The notes: generated from the sequence alone by a model not told the origin. Positions 45,520-57,265 are shown, numbered from the stretch's first letter. The stretch is 64,000 bases of DNA from Monomorium pharaonis (GCF_013373865.1 NC_050475.1:7889001-7953000); one strand, 5' to 3'. Numbers and translations: made by a program.

Positions 45520-46035
45520 TAGAAAACGGGTATGCGTTTGTAATAAGTACACCAAAGGTAAGAAAAAAATATTACCTAAAAATATGTATTGATTACTGTG
45601 GTTTCAATAATACATGCGACTATTCCAATTGCAAAAAAGTTTCACCGAAAAACGGAACTTGAAAAGACACGTTTCTACCGTACACAAGAAGACAGACTAC
45701 GTCTGTGATATATGTAAAAAAAAATTTTGCGTTTGTAATAAGTACACCAAAGGTAAGAAAAAAATATTACCTAAAAATATGTATTGATTACTGTGGTTTC
45801 AATAATACATGCGACTATCCCAATTGCAAAAAAGTTTCACCGAAAAACGGAACTTGAAAAGACACATTTCTACTGTACACAAAAAAACCAATTACATTTG
45901 TGATATATGTAAACAAAACTTTTGCGTTTATAATAAGTACACCAAAGGTGAGAAAAAAATATTACCTAAAAATATGTATTGATTACTGTGGTTTCAATAA
46001 TACATGCAACTATCCCAATTGCAAACAAGTTTCGT
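45520..46035 (+). pseudogene. Tandem ~195-bp units derived from a C2H2 zinc-finger exon
   Basis: Three consecutive units start near 45554, 45748 and 45943 (ACCAAAGGTRAGAAAAAAAT...), the last truncated. In the right frame each unit reads CDYSNCKK, then FTEKRNLKRH(V/I)STVHKKT, then CDICK: a C-x4-C-x12-H-x4-H finger followed by the start of another. The first two units share the same frame break in the A run before TTTCACC (six A, about 45636 and 45830), so the break predates the duplication or the A run is an exon edge. The third unit joins unrelated GC-rich sequence at about 46036. Confidence 0.6.
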
Positions 46036-46375
46036 CGAATTTCACCTGGCGGCGGCTTTGGTAAAAAGGAGGGTGCAGACACCGTGTGCGGCCCGGATGC
46101 TGGAGGCCGTCCGGGAGCTATGGCGGGAGAAGCGGACGGAGACGTTGGAACCGACCCCCCCCCCCCGCGCAGACGGGAACGATGGAGCGTGCGGCCCAGA
46201 CAAGCCCCGACCGCCCAACGGGAGGTCGGAACACAAGCGGGGGCAGAAGATGCCACTCTGGGTGCGTTCGGGGAGACACTATTAACGCTACAAACGCTAA
46301 CGCTATCTGAACTGTTCGTGGAGCCAATAGCGCGGTAGTGATAGCGAGTTCACAACAAGGAATTTGCAGAAGACC
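46036..46375. other. GC-rich segment, unassigned
   Basis: Frames of 90-119 codons are open in several phases because of base composition. A 13-base C run lies near 46160. A frame reading ARMLEAVRELWREKRTETLE could be a helical fragment, but no family is recognised. Confidence 0.35.
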
Positions 46376-46560
46376 CTTTTCGAGCGGTCCGCAGGTAATA
46401 CCGCCCTTATCTTGCCTACAAATTTTATCGTATGAGAATTCCAATACTGCTGCCGAATCGCGTTTTCAGGATTCAGCGAAGGCGCACAGGGCCGGTGTTC
46501 CGACGGGGCAACGCCAGATTTGATCTCGCACGAATTCCAGCGGAGATCGTGACAGCTGGC
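46376..46560 (+). repeat. Dispersed repeat F, copy 2
   Basis: Direct repeat of 44926-45107 with about 80-85% identity by eye, including GTCCGCAGGTAATACCGCCC. Confidence 0.7.
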
Positions 46561-47104
46561 AATCTTTTTACGCCCACATCGAGGCGACGACAACATCCCG
46601 GAGGAGGAGGATGTGCCCGGCACGGAGACAGGGAATTGCCGCAGAGAGCGCAAAAATTTGCGTGCACAGCGTCCAGAACTATCGATTACCGTGGTTGGAT
46701 CAGTCAGCAAGTGGCGGCATGCACGTCACGCGCTACGCGCAAGTCAAATTTGGAAAATCACGGCCAATAAAGGCCCGGCTTATCAGAGGCAAGGTGGGGC
46801 GCGTCGCCGAGCGACCCCCGCAAGATCTAGAATCAATCACTTGAGCTGCGGACGTTATAACGTGTATACTGTGTGCGTTATACTGTGTGCGTACTGTATA
46901 CGTTATACTGTGTGCGATCCAAATCCCGAGCTGAGACTGTGTAAGAGGACGCAGGAACCGGAAGTCATCCCGATCCAGACGAGGCCGACGAGAGAGAGAC
47001 GACTTGGTGAGACTAATAAGTGTATTTTTTAATAATATATTTTTAAGAATTAATAATTTTTTTTTACAAAGATATTATAAGATCTGTTAAATCGTAATAA
47101 TATT
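46561..47104. other. Unassigned, with short tandem repeat
   Basis: A degenerate repeat of (TATACTGTGTGCGT) lies at 46863-46915. AT-rich sequence follows from 47030. No gene was recognised. Confidence 0.4.
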
Positions 47105-47545
47105 CCTTCGCGCACGTCACATCATTAATCCCGAACTGTCACATGATCGCCGTGAAACTCGCCGCAAACTCGTCTGCTAACGTCAAAGCATATATTCGAC
47201 TACGAACGCGCACTTCTCATCGGATCTACGAGACTTTTCTTATAAGAGATTATTAACCGTACGGTTTACAGATGTATCACTTAATATTTATTTTTTACTC
47301 TCACAAAATGATCATATCACGAATGACAATGATTTATCATATCAATATGCAGTATATATTTTATAAGAAACTTACAGGTAAATCTTAGAAGACCCTCTCG
47401 TGTTGAATTCGTGTACTCGACAAAGACCGACGACGTATCTTAAATAAAAAATTTACATTTTGGACTTTGCGTTGCTATATCTCCGCTCGTAGAGCACGCA
47501 GAAAAAAAAAAGAAATTATTCTTTTCAGAGCCTGGTCAGAAGTTG
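47105..47545 (+). repeat. Dispersed repeat E, copy 2
   Basis: Matches 39145-39540, for example GAACTGTCACATGATCGCCG (about 47143) and TATATCTCCGCTCGTAGAGCACG (about 47477). It adjoins the LTR-like repeat G. Confidence 0.65.
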
Positions 47546-47941
47546 CAAATTTTGTTCAAAAAACAAGAGGCCCTTCTGTTTTTTATATTGTTACTTTTAT
47601 TGTATCCGGTTAAATAATTGACGTCATTTGTCACGAACATATGATGCGTCGTGTCGCGAACCGGGTTGCCACGGTAACCAAGTGCTGCCAGATTCACGCG
47701 CTTTCGGTGCCGGGCCCGGTGTATCACGCGCTGCGAGTATGCGGCCCGCTCTGGCGGCGCGCATGCGTTAATCAGAAATGCTAATTACTGACGAACCGCA
47801 AAACTGCAAAAAGAGGAGTGATCCTCCCCCTTACTGGCTTCCTTTGTGAGGCGGTTCGGCCCCGGCCTACTAACGATAATCGAGGAAATTAAATAATTAA
47901 ATTAATTCGTTAATTACTTGGCAGAGAAGGGGTAAGCCTAT

Positions 47942-49012
47942 CCCTAAGAGCACAGTTGACGGAAAGCCAGCAGAAAGTCGACTTTCAGTCGACTTTTAAA
48001 AATGACGGAAAGTCAACGAAAAGTCGACTTTTATAAGTCAACCTTACCACTTTCAATCAAATTTTTTAAAATGACGGAAAGTCGACTTTTAGTCGACTTC
48101 TAAAAGTCTTAGTAATAATTTTGTATTTAAATTTATAATTTATAATAAAATAAAATCTCCTGCGCCTCGTGGGCATTTTACTGAATGTAACGCTTTGCAA
48201 TTTTGACTTTTTGAATTTAGACCAGTGCACGGAATTTGCACTTTTAAACTATATAGCAACAGTTGTCGCTGAAGCACGTAAACACGTGTAGCACGCGCAG
48301 CAATAATTTTGTCTCACACTGTTTTCCATTCATCATTAAACACGTGTAAGTTTCTTTACAATATACATATAGTGAGAGCAAACAATCGGATTCAATTCAA
48401 TAATGCCCTTTTTTGTTTTTCTCTCAGGCGAAGCGAGTTTGGTGTGCCTTTTAGGTTATATATAACACAAAGTCTCTTGTTCTCTTTTATAATGACTCTT
48501 TTAACATTTTGCTCTTATAATTAAGCACGTACTTTTAACTTTATTAAATTGTCACGTTTCCGAAGAACAAATTTAGACGATCAATATATACTTATATATT
48601 TGATGGATATTTGGATAGCGAGTTAAGACCGACTAATAATAAGATAAGAGAAGAGATAATAAGATAAGATAAGAGATAATTCACGAAAACTTTTTCTCAT
48701 GTTTTATAGCATTCGTTGACCTATTATATAAAAAACCTTTAAAACTTCCTAATAAAAATAATTCCCGCATTTTTAAACTGTAGAAAGTTGACTGAAACCT
48801 AACCTAACCTAACCTAACGCAAAATGTGACGGAAAGTCGCTTTTCCGTTTTGACGGAAAGTCGACTTTTCGTCATGACGAAAAGTCGACTATTTTTGGGT
48901 CATTCGCCGACTATAAGTCGACTAAAAGTCGACTTTCGTCCTTAAAAAAGTCGACTTCAGGCCAGTCAAGTTTCGATAAAGTCGACTTTAAGTCGACTTT
49001 TTGCTCTTAGGG
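47942..49012. mobile_element. Non-autonomous transposon with GTCGAC-repeat arms (1071 bp)
   Basis: Ends CCCTAAGAGCA and TGCTCTTAGGG (11-bp inverted), with TAT on both sides (47939-47941 and 49013-49015). Both arms hold several short repeats of the type GACGGAAAGTCGACTTTT...AGTCGAC, giving many overlapping GTCGAC palindromes: four or more in the left 180 bp and eight or so in the right 200 bp. The middle is AT-rich, with a 71-codon frame that looks non-coding. No superfamily could be named. Confidence 0.72.
48798..48817 (+). repeat. Interstitial telomeric repeat (CCTAA)4
   Basis: Four perfect units of the insect telomeric pentamer (TTAGG on the other strand), located inside the transposon at 47942-49012, just before its right arm. 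Confidence 0.85.
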
Positions 49013-49722
49013 TATGCTTTCGCACCTGTTAATGCATTTGCATTCGCATGGGACCATTTGGCATAAGGTAGCAGAGACCGAGACCTTTACTTGACTAATA
49101 AATAGCGCTAATAAATTTCGAATACGAGGAGCACGCTGTACCTCCGTGGTACCGGAATTTCCTATCCTCAACTCCGTTGTGAAAAACTCCAATAAGGAAT
49201 GCGGGCGATTAAAAAAAGTGGGCGATAGTTGCGCGCCCCGCGAACAAGAATATGAATACTAGGGCAAGATTTCATCTGGCGACCATAAGAAACACTTGAT
49301 ATTTAATTAATTAACAAATTAGATGACAAGCGTTAGATGATTTATTGCTTCTATTTCCGAGCTCTTCACTCCCGCACGCTCTCACTTGCGAGTATATAAG
49401 CCGCGATTTTCGGGCGAAATTCGAGATTTTGCCTCCTTCTCTCACGCCGAAAGGCTGTAAGAGTCACTCGTCGTAATTTTGAACTTAGAATATTTCTCTT
49501 ATTTCACGACTCGGAACTTAGAATTATTTCGATAAACGCAAAATTTGAACTTAGAATAATTTTGCGAATCGGAACTTAGAATAATTTCAATTGATTCAAG
49601 TTGAAGTTAGAATATTTACCCGATCTTACTCTAGAGAGATTCAAGATGGCAATTTCTCCCTTCGTTTATTAATCATATTTTTATTTCTTTATAATTATAA
49701 ACCGGAAGTGCGACAGTAACAA

Positions 49723-50064
49723 GCGTGTGCGTGCGTAATCTACTCACCACAAGCGAATACGATTGTGAAGATGCAAGTTCTCTTTTTTTTTCATAAACTT
49801 CTTTATTAAAACCAGTGTAATTAAAACTAAGTTTTTCTCTTCCTTTTTTTCTTTCCCTTTTCCTTCTTTTCTCCGCGTCGCGGAAGTGCGTGTGTGGGAT
49901 AATTGGTGGTGCTTTGACCCTCTTTTTTTATTTTCCTTCCAGACATTGCGAGTGATGAAACATAGCGCACTGCTGCGTTCCGCGAGGAGCACGGCAGCCT
50001 CCGTCCCCCGCTGAGTGAGCGCGTTTCAGCATTCTCTCGCGGCCCCATGGAGCATTGCGCTTTC

Positions 50065-50108
<44 letters not shown>

Positions 50109-50484
50109 TCGTTACTCATCCTGCGGGAGACAGCTAAGCCAACGGTGCGGGAAGGTGCGCGCTGAGAAGCGTACGTTTTTTCCCGTCAACCGCCCCTACA
50201 AAGTCTTAGAACTTTAGCGTAGGCGCGGGGCTACCGGCGCGCTATATGCGTTCCACCATAAATGACAGCACCGGACCGGACACCATCGGTGCCGCTGCAA
50301 ACCAGGCGTCTCCAAGTCTATGGTGCGTCTCCCGTCCTAGACCTATCCACGCTTTAGAGCGATCTAGCGTCCTCCGAATAGTAATAATAATCATCGCGCA
50401 AAGCACCGACCAAACGCGCCGCCCGACAAATTAAATCGCAATCTTTTATTCTGTGTATCTATCGAATAAAGAGAACTAAACGAA
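49723..50484. other. Post-LTR sequence and unassigned region
   Basis: 49723-49985 matches 59228-59470 (for example AAGCGTGTGCGTGCGTAATC and a GGTGGTGCTT(T/C)GACC block), so it is internal sequence that follows repeat G. A (TC)n run lies at 50070-50105. No primer site was identified after the end of repeat G. Confidence 0.5.
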
Positions 50485-50832
50485 ATGGCATTCCCCTTAA
50501 CAGGATGGGAAGGTCACGCCGAGGGGGGCTGGAAAATTCAGCTAAGGCGACTATACGCGGAATTAGTGGAACACGGGGAATTCGATCCTCGTGTTTTCAA
50601 CCGCCTGCTGCCTTCGGCTCTTGCTACGCCGCCGCCTCAGCCCTTGCCTTCCCCTTGCGATCTATTCCAACCGGCGGCTGCTCCGACCCCCAGCGGTCCT
50701 GATGCAGGCGCGCCAAGCGAAACTCGGGCCCACACCTATCAAAAGCCCATAATCATAGGCACACGTACCGTCGTCAGATACGTGTATCAAAGCGAGGATT
50801 TCGCTCTTGTACATAGAGTAAACCAGTTATGA
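50485..50832 (+). CDS. Small Pro-rich ORF, 115 aa, unknown
   Basis: ATG in good context (ACGAAATGG). The protein starts MAFPLTGWEGHAEGG, then has a short helical segment (LRRLYAELVEH), a Pro/Ala-rich middle (residues about 45-75) and a C-terminus ending in VHRVNQL. No domain was recognised. It lies downstream of repeat G in the same direction, so it could be a gag-like remnant of a non-autonomous LTR element. Chance opening due to local GC content is possible. Confidence 0.3.
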   Translation: MAFPLTGWEGHAEGGWKIQLRRLYAELVEHGEFDPRVFNRLLPSALATPPPQPLPSPCDLFQPAAAPTPSGPDAGAPSETRAHTYQKPIIIGTRTVVRYVYQSEDFALVHRVNQL

Positions 50833-51470
50833 AATTACTTAGGCGTATTTCTACACTCATCTTCCTACAACTCCCGCCTGCCCCTACTCTCTCTGTTTCC
50901 GCTCGGCAGAGCTTAGATTATTATAAAAAGAAATAAAACATCAAAATAAGCGATCCTAACTCCGCCGGACGTAACACACATATCTAAATTTATTCTTTAG
51001 ATGTCTATGAACTATGATACTGTTTCTAATACAAATAATATATATTTTTTTCTTTTTACATATATTTAGCAAAGAAACTGAAACAATCGTATATGGGGAT
51101 GTAAATTTCTAAATGTTGATTTGAAAAATTTGTGTACTGACGGTCTATCTACAGACTCGGAGGAAACCGATTTAAATCATATAGTTATCTTGATGACTGG
51201 ACATATACGAATATGGTCTTTAATGGTTGACGCAGCCAACTGTACAAAATAGCATTGTTGCGTACACGAACCGTGCACGGAAAGTATTATAACATTAAAA
51301 TATACGAATACATTCGTTAGCGTACATGGGCTCGAGATTCGTTCGCGACGCATAAACACAGGTATGTGCCTGTTCGAACCTGCACATGCTTGCACACCGA
51401 CGACAGACTTTCTTGACTTAGAGACAATGTATCGGGAGAGGGAACGGAAATTTCTAGCAATCGGCCGAAA
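50833..51470. other. No gene recognised
   Basis: Contains GGACGTAACA at 50967-50976, which resembles the outer end of repeat G in minus orientation (as in copy B) but is not clearly followed by more of it. Confidence 0.35.
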
Positions 51471-51473
51471 TTG

Positions 51474-51480
51474 TATAAAA
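51474..51480 (+). promoter_or_regulatory. TATAAAA box, candidate core promoter
   Basis: TATAAAA with a pyrimidine-rich start candidate (CACTCACTTTCG) about 30 bases downstream. The local context resembles an insect core promoter, perhaps of an LTR. No ORF follows directly. Confidence 0.4.
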
Positions 51481-51681
51481 ACACGTCCCTTGAGGAAGGG
51501 ACACTCACTTTCGCTTTGACTTTCGAGAAGTGAACTTCGGACAGTATTCTTTGTATTGTGAACGCAGTTTCTTAATCACGTCGCCTAACATATCCTCTCA
51601 ATTATCACGCGATACGATCCGACGATCTCGAGCATCACACGCATAACATCAATCGTTAATCACGATCCAAGGTCTACGGAC

Positions 51682-51860
51682 CTCAGGCGTTATCGTGAAT
51701 CCGTCTCAGGGCACAAGCCCCAGGCATTGACGGACATACGCGCAACATCTTACCGAATCGCGGCGACTCAGAGCACAAGTGCTCCCAGGCGTTGTCGTCG
51801 CGTAATACTAACACATTTGGCGACTCAGAGCGAAGGTGCTCCCAGGCGTTGTCGCCATCA
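51682..51860 (+). repeat. Short tandem repeat of ~40-60-bp units
   Basis: Three units with the core CAGAGC(ACAAG/GAAGG)TGCTCCCAGGCGTTGTCG, the first degenerate (51682-51730), then 51762-51803 and 51819-51857. Each could form a weak stem. Confidence 0.65.
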
Positions 51861-52713
51861 TTATTGAACCTCGCGAGCGGATAGATAGACACAATCATTC
51901 CGATATATATATACATATGTAAAATATACTGTGCGGATTATTCAAATAATCAAATAACGTTATCGAAGCGTGATTCGTTGTTGTATTAAAGAACGTTGTG
52001 ATCTTATAAAATAAACTGATATTCAAGTGACGAACAATTCAACCTCATCTATTCACACACCACAAACGCGGCGTGGATAGTAAAACATCCACGTCGATAC
52101 CACAAAACAAGCATACAAGAAAATTTAACGTTACTTAAAAACAAAATTAAATTTAAAAAACATTCCATAGAATTTATGTTCATAAATTGATTTATGTTTA
52201 TGCAATTAGAATGTACAGATATTATAGAAGACATAATTTCCAAAACGAAAACATTGTTTCCAAAATTACTCAAACTTACAACTTATTAGTTTATTTAAGT
52301 GAAAATAAATTCGCGTTTTTTGAACTTAAATTATTTTTTTAAAGGAAATTGAATCCACGTTTTCGGACTTAGTTCTTTTTGAATCTAAATAGATTATTTT
52401 GTATGAATCGAGGTGGCAATTCCCGCACCTAATCGCTTTATTTTTTTTTTTTTTTTTGTATTAGATTTAGTCGCGATCGAGCGTGATACTTTTGTGAGGG
52501 TGCTAGTTCTGGACTAATCCTTTTTTTATATAAAAAGTGAATATCTCGTACTCATCTCCGAACGGAATACCTCTTTTTTTTTCTCTCACCCTTCAGAGAT
52601 TCATTCGGAGAAGAGGAGAGCTCTCTTGCGCATCGGGAAAACTGCGATGCCCGCGTTCCCTCCCCGACAGCGCAGTCACGCTGGTCATCACTGCGCAAAC
52701 GCTAGGAAACGCT
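51861..52713. other. No gene recognised
   Basis: AT-rich, with a T-run of about 20 bases at 52438-52457 and a GC-richer patch from 52580. Confidence 0.35.
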
Positions 52714-53779
52714 TGTTACTGTTGCACTTCCGGTCTATAATTATAAAGAAATAAAAATACGATTAATAAACGAAGGGAGAAATTACCACCTTAAGTCTCT
52801 CTAGAGTAAGATGGCGTAAATATTCTAACTTCAACCTGAATCAATTGAAATTATTCTAAGTTCCGATTCGCAAAATTATTCCAAGTTCAAATTTTGCGTT
52901 TATCAAAATAATTCTAAGTTCCGACTCATGAAATAAGAGAAATATTCTAAGTTCAAAATTACGACGAGTGACTCTTACAGCCTTTCGGCGCGAGAGAAGG
53001 AGGCAAAATTTCGAATTTCGCTCGAAAATCGCGGCTTATATATCCGCAAGTGAGGGCGTTCGGGGTTGAAGAGCTCGGAAAGAGGAGTAATAAATCATCG
53101 AACGCCTATCATTTAATTCGATAATTAATTAATTATCGTGTTTGATCTTATGGTCGCCAGATAAAATCTTGCCCTAGTATTCATATTCTTTGTTCGCGGG
53201 GCACGCAACTATCGCCCACTTCTTTTAAATTGCCGCATTCCGCAATCGAGTTTTTATAAACGGAGTTGAGGATAAGGGTTTCCTGTACTACGGAGGTACA
53301 GCGTGCTCCTCCTCGTGTTCGAAACTCGTTTTCTTAATTAATCGATTAATTAAGGGCTCTGGTTCTTACTGCCTTACCCCAAATGGTTCCGCGCGAGTGT
53401 TAATGCACCAGCGCCAGCGGGAGCGTAAGTTTGATTCCCATCCGAGGAGTAATTAATGAATTGGATTAATTACTCGATTTACGCGATTGTGATTGATAAT
53501 TCGGGGTTGTGGCGCCTCAGGGGGGAGCCGGCTAGGGGGAGAATTCCTCCCCTATTTGCGTTTTCGCGATCTAATGCGGTTTGTTAAAAATTATCGTTTT
53601 TAATTAACGCATGCGTGTTGGTAGCGCGGGCCGCATGCTCGCAGCGCGTGATCGCCCGGGCCCGGCACCGAGAGCGCGTGAATCCGCCGGCGTTCAGTTG
53701 CTGTGGCAACGTGTCATCGCAAGGCGCGATCCCTGCTTAAATCGTGACGGTCGGCGCGAAAAATCGGCCGGACGTAACA
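52714..53779 (-). repeat. LTR-like repeat G, copy B (minus)
   Basis: Complete form, 1066 bp. On the minus strand it begins TGTTACGTCCGGCCG and ends CAACAGTAACA. The minus-strand TATA box is at 53036-53043, and the GAACTTAGAATA repeats lie at about 52810-52960. It is inverted relative to copy A, so the two do not bound one element. No clear target duplication is seen. Confidence 0.68.
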
Positions 53780-54943
53780 GTGTGTTATAATTTATGATAA
53801 CTTTTGGACATTGTTTACATTGCGCTTTATTTTTGTTTAACTGCATGTAATCCCAAACCCAATGGACGATTTTTGGGCGAAAATCGAGATTTTGCCTCTT
53901 CCTCTCGCGCCGAAAGGCTGTAAGAATCGCTCTGTAACCTATTCAAACTTAGAATATTTTCGCGATTTAATTTCCGGACTTAGAATATTTTCGCGAGTCA
54001 GTCATTCGAACTGTTCCGTTGGAACACAGCCAAACCCAATGATATTGAGCGAGCGCTGACTCGCCCGGGATTTGTCGATTGAAGAGACGTCGATTGGCAA
54101 TCATTCGCGGGCGAGTCCCCTCTTCGTAGCGCACCCGATTTTTCCCGAGCGTCACCGGCGGCGCTGCTGCGGGGAGACGGGGGCTTGTGGACCGGTCGGC
54201 CACGAGTTCTTACTCTCCTCCGGGCAACCGATAGATTCACCAGTCTTCTTAGATTCAGTGCTCATAGTGCTCAGTGATACGACCGAATCCATTTAGAAAA
54301 ACGTGCTTGTGCAGACTTTGGCTACGTAGCCGCGCTTACGTATTTCATGCGAGATTCGAATTCTCTTAGACTATCCACGCGCGGCCGTGCTTATAGCCGA
54401 CCCGCGAGGAGGCCAAGCCTCCCCATTTGCGTCGCAATCTCCAAGATCCAACTCACGGGAACTGCACTTCCCGCCATTGCGTCGCGATCCCTGTGATCCG
54501 ACTTGTTGGGATCTGCGTATCCCATTCGCATAGCGACTTTCAGATTCGATATCGTTTAATTTAAGCATTCGACGCTCGCACCTCAAACTCGTGTTCTTTT
54601 AGTCTTCTTTTTTCTATATCGAACTCAGTGTAGTGAATTTTTCTTCAATAAACAAGGGGGTTTCTGCCGGGCTCGCACTTGCGGGCTCGGATTTTCCTCC
54701 TTGGGTTCGCCCTAATCATTGTGTTTTATTACAATAAATTCAAAGGTTCCCATACCATTGCCCGTTCCAAACTATCTCGCCTATCGAAGGACTTCGAAAG
54801 GCGGGAACGCGATCACGCGCGATCGTACACGAACTTAGGATATTTTTGCGATTTAAACTCCCAAACTTATAATATTTTCATAATTTGATCCTATGCAACC
54901 TTGAATATTTTTTGCAAGTTGAACTTAAAATCTTTTCGAGGAG
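53780..54943 (+). repeat. Decayed G-related fragments and unassigned GC-rich sequence
   Basis: 53870-53996 repeats the post-TATA part of repeat G (GAGATTTTGCCTCTTCCTCTC then the ACTTAGAATATTTTCGCG motifs). 54828-54930 holds a third weak set of such motifs. Between them is GC-rich sequence with no recognisable domain. Open frames of up to 80 codons there are shadows of each other. Confidence 0.45.
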
Positions 54944-55760
54944 CGAGGAAGCCCCTCTCCTCCATAATTATAAACGCATTTATTTTTTGACATTAATAAA
55001 ATTATAATAGAATTAAAAACGTATTTATTTCATAATTGTACAATATTACAGAAAATAATAAAAAAAAAGAACAGCTTCCACTACGTCGGTGGCTCTGACG
55101 CCATTACACATTGAAAGAGAATGGTGCAGTATGCAATTACTGTCCCAAAAAGTATAGCTTAATAGCCCCGACGCCATTACACATTGAAAGAGAATGAAGC
55201 AGTATGCAATTACTGCCCCAAAAAGTATAGCTTGATAGCCCACCAACAATTTTTGGAACATTTACATTATCATCGAGAAAAATTAACACAATTCGAAAAA
55301 CAACGTCTGAATGATAAACACATCCACTGGGTATGGGATTACATGCGGTTAAACAAAAACAAACCACAATGTAAACAATGTCCAAAAGTCATCATAAATT
55401 ATTGATGGAAATTATGTAGTACAAGGAACTGCAACGATTCTTTGGTTTGTCAGAATGATATAACACACTTTTATTGAGTAATACTAATGGTGATACAGTC
55501 GCAAGATTTTAGACCGTGCGTACATAGTGTGTCGTGGAAAAGAAGAAGAAACATGAAAAAAAAGTACATAGATTGGTCACATAGAAATAACCTTGAACTA
55601 GAGAATTCATATAGATGGCAATTGCTATAAGCGCCATAGGAACAGATTTCAAATAAAGCAAACAAAGTGCTCTAGAAATTTAGTTCTAACAATTATAACA
55701 CACATAATATGAAAAGACATCTAATGAATATTCATGGATAAGAGTACATTAAAAAATTAT
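54944..55760 (+). pseudogene. BED-type zinc-finger gene fragment, copy 1
   Basis: Shares about 460 bp with copy 2 (61629-62066), from the GAGGAAGCCCCTCTC hairpin region to ATGAATATTCATGG. The translation gives CNYC..., a LEHLHYHREKL segment, WDYMRLNK..CKQC and NMKRHLMNIHG, that is, two cysteine pairs and a C-x2-C...H-x4-H arrangement like BED fingers of transposases or domesticated genes. A 72-bp segment (55095-55166) is duplicated in tandem. A solo LTR splits the coding part. The donor after the finger is ATAAGAG here but GTAAGAG in copy 2. Confidence 0.6.
55403..55691. mobile_element. Solo LTR, 289 bp, with ATTAT target duplication
   Basis: Begins TGATGGAAATTATGTAGTAC and ends TTAGTTCTAACA (TG...CA). 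ATTAT occurs on both sides (55398-55402 and 55692-55696). Copy 2 of the BED sequence provides the empty site, ATAAATTATAACACAC. This makes it a solo LTR, perhaps Copia-like from its ends. Confidence 0.82.
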
Positions 55761-57108
55761 TCAAAAGTTAAAGTTTTTTTAATTTAAAACTATATTTTTA
55801 AAAAATTTTATTTGGAAAAAATAATTTTTATTTAACATGTAGTTTTTTAAATATACACTACTTTTTTTATAAACTTGACGTAAATTTTTTTTGTTATACA
55901 TGTATGTATGTATGTATGAATGTACGTATGTATTGTTCATAGATACGTATGTTCATTGCTTCTAAATATCTCATACATATATTTTAATAAGACCTTTAAC
56001 AATAACTTTTTTAATGTTAAGTTTGGCTTAATAATGAACTAGTACAATTGCGACTAATTTCTCCGTCACATTTTTTATTTTTTTAATTAATCTGTTAATA
56101 AATATAGAATAATGGATCCAAGTTTGAAAGAAATTCTAGACGATCATATAACAATATCATCAAGAAGACATCCATTTAAACCAACTAAAGAACAACATGT
56201 TTACGAGTAAGCGTATATTAAAAAATTATTTTAAAGTTAATTAAAGTTATTTGAATGTTATGTAAATTTAAAAAGTTATTTAAATTTCAAGATTTAAGAA
56301 TTACAAATGTTTACCAACGTATTACCCAATCAGCAAAACCATAATTCAAATATTTTTAAAAATATTATTTTAAACAACTTTTTAAATGTAAAATAATTAT
56401 TATAGAAACATAAAATAAGTGTTACGTAAATATTATTTTAAATAATTTATTAAAATCTTAAATTAATGTGGCAGCCTGGCGACACGCCACAGCGCGACGC
56501 GCGCGCGCGCACAGTGTCCGCGGTCGGGTCAGCGGCCCCGGCGACCGCGAGTAGTGCGCGCGGCCGCCACTAGGCAAGAGCGCGGCGCCTAAACTCGGGA
56601 GTAAAAGAATAGCGTGCGGCTTACATAAGAAGACCCACGGCGAAAGATCAAGCTTCCTACGCTTCGTATAGAGAACTCGAGTAAGGCCTATACAAGCAGC
56701 TACCTTTTTGACGAAGTACCCTAGAGCCTTGGAATCTGATATTCGGCCCAAGAGAGCTCACGGTTTTCAAGGATCTCCTCCGGGAGACGCTTAGCGGCAT
56801 CCTGCCTCGCTGCAGATTACCTGGCCACCGTGATCTTCGGACCAATCTGGTGCGACCGGACAGCAAGAAACCTTCGAAGCCCGAGAAGTCAGAAGCGAAA
56901 AAGGCCGTGGCGACTCATTAGGATAACGGTCTCCCCGGATAAACCAAGGGACCAGGACTCCAACCTCGGGATCTTCGTCGCTATCCCCCGGTCACCAGGG
57001 CTACGTAGACCATAGGACGCGGAGCAGTCACCCGATCGACGCAGACTACAATTTCTGATCTTTCGATCACGATCAACCGGCCTACGCAAACTATCGCCGG
57101 GCCACGGC
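55761..57108. other. AT-rich flank, one candidate exon, and a GC-rich insert
   Basis: A plus frame at 56112-56204 reads MDPSLKEILDDHITISSRRH and runs to a possible donor (CGA|GTAAGC), so it may be a second exon of the BED gene. A GC-rich segment (about 56460-57108) without a recognised family interrupts the BED-related sequence, which resumes at 57109. Confidence 0.4.
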
Positions 57109-57265
57109 GATCATCATCGAGAAAAATTAACACAATTCAAAAAACAACGTTTGAATGATAAACATATACACTGGGTATGGGATTACATGCGGTTAAACAA
57201 AAACAAACCACAATGTAAACAATGTCCAAAAGTCATCATAAATTATAACACACATAATATGAAGA
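57109..57265 (+). pseudogene. BED-type zinc-finger fragment, copy 3
   Basis: About 155 bp identical or nearly so to 61884-62040 of copy 2, from CATCATCGAGAAAAATTAAC to CATAATATGAAG. It is cut at both ends. Confidence 0.7.

Larger units (their letters stand above)
47636..49722 (+). repeat. LTR-like repeat G, copy A, interrupted
   Basis: Without the nested transposon (47942-49012) it is about 1 kb and matches copy B (52714-53779) in inverse orientation. It has a TATATAA box at 49393-49399, followed by GCCTCCTTCTCTC...CCGAAAGGCTG and then at least five copies of GAACTTAGAATA with ATTT(C/T)(G/A)-type spacers. It ends CGGAAGTGCGACAGTAACA. Ends of TGTTACG...GTAACA (seen in copy B) and a promoter in the middle are what an LTR shows, but no matched pair with a 5-bp duplication was found. 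Confidence 0.65.

Noticed and set aside
44765..46710. Pairs of overlapping frames on both strands (113, 108, 135, 112 and 139 codons)
   Set aside because: The two regions are copies of one dispersed repeat. Frames are open because of GC content and no protein family fits.
48309..48524. 71-codon hydrophobic frame as membrane protein
   Set aside because: It lies in the AT-rich middle of a non-autonomous transposon, with no supporting context.
47636..53779. A single LTR retrotransposon bounded by repeat G copies A and B
   Set aside because: The copies are in opposite orientation and no gag-pol lies between them.
56458..57089. Overlapping frames of 61-97 codons in a GC-rich insert
   Set aside because: All phases are open and no domain is visible. 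The segment interrupts BED-related sequence.
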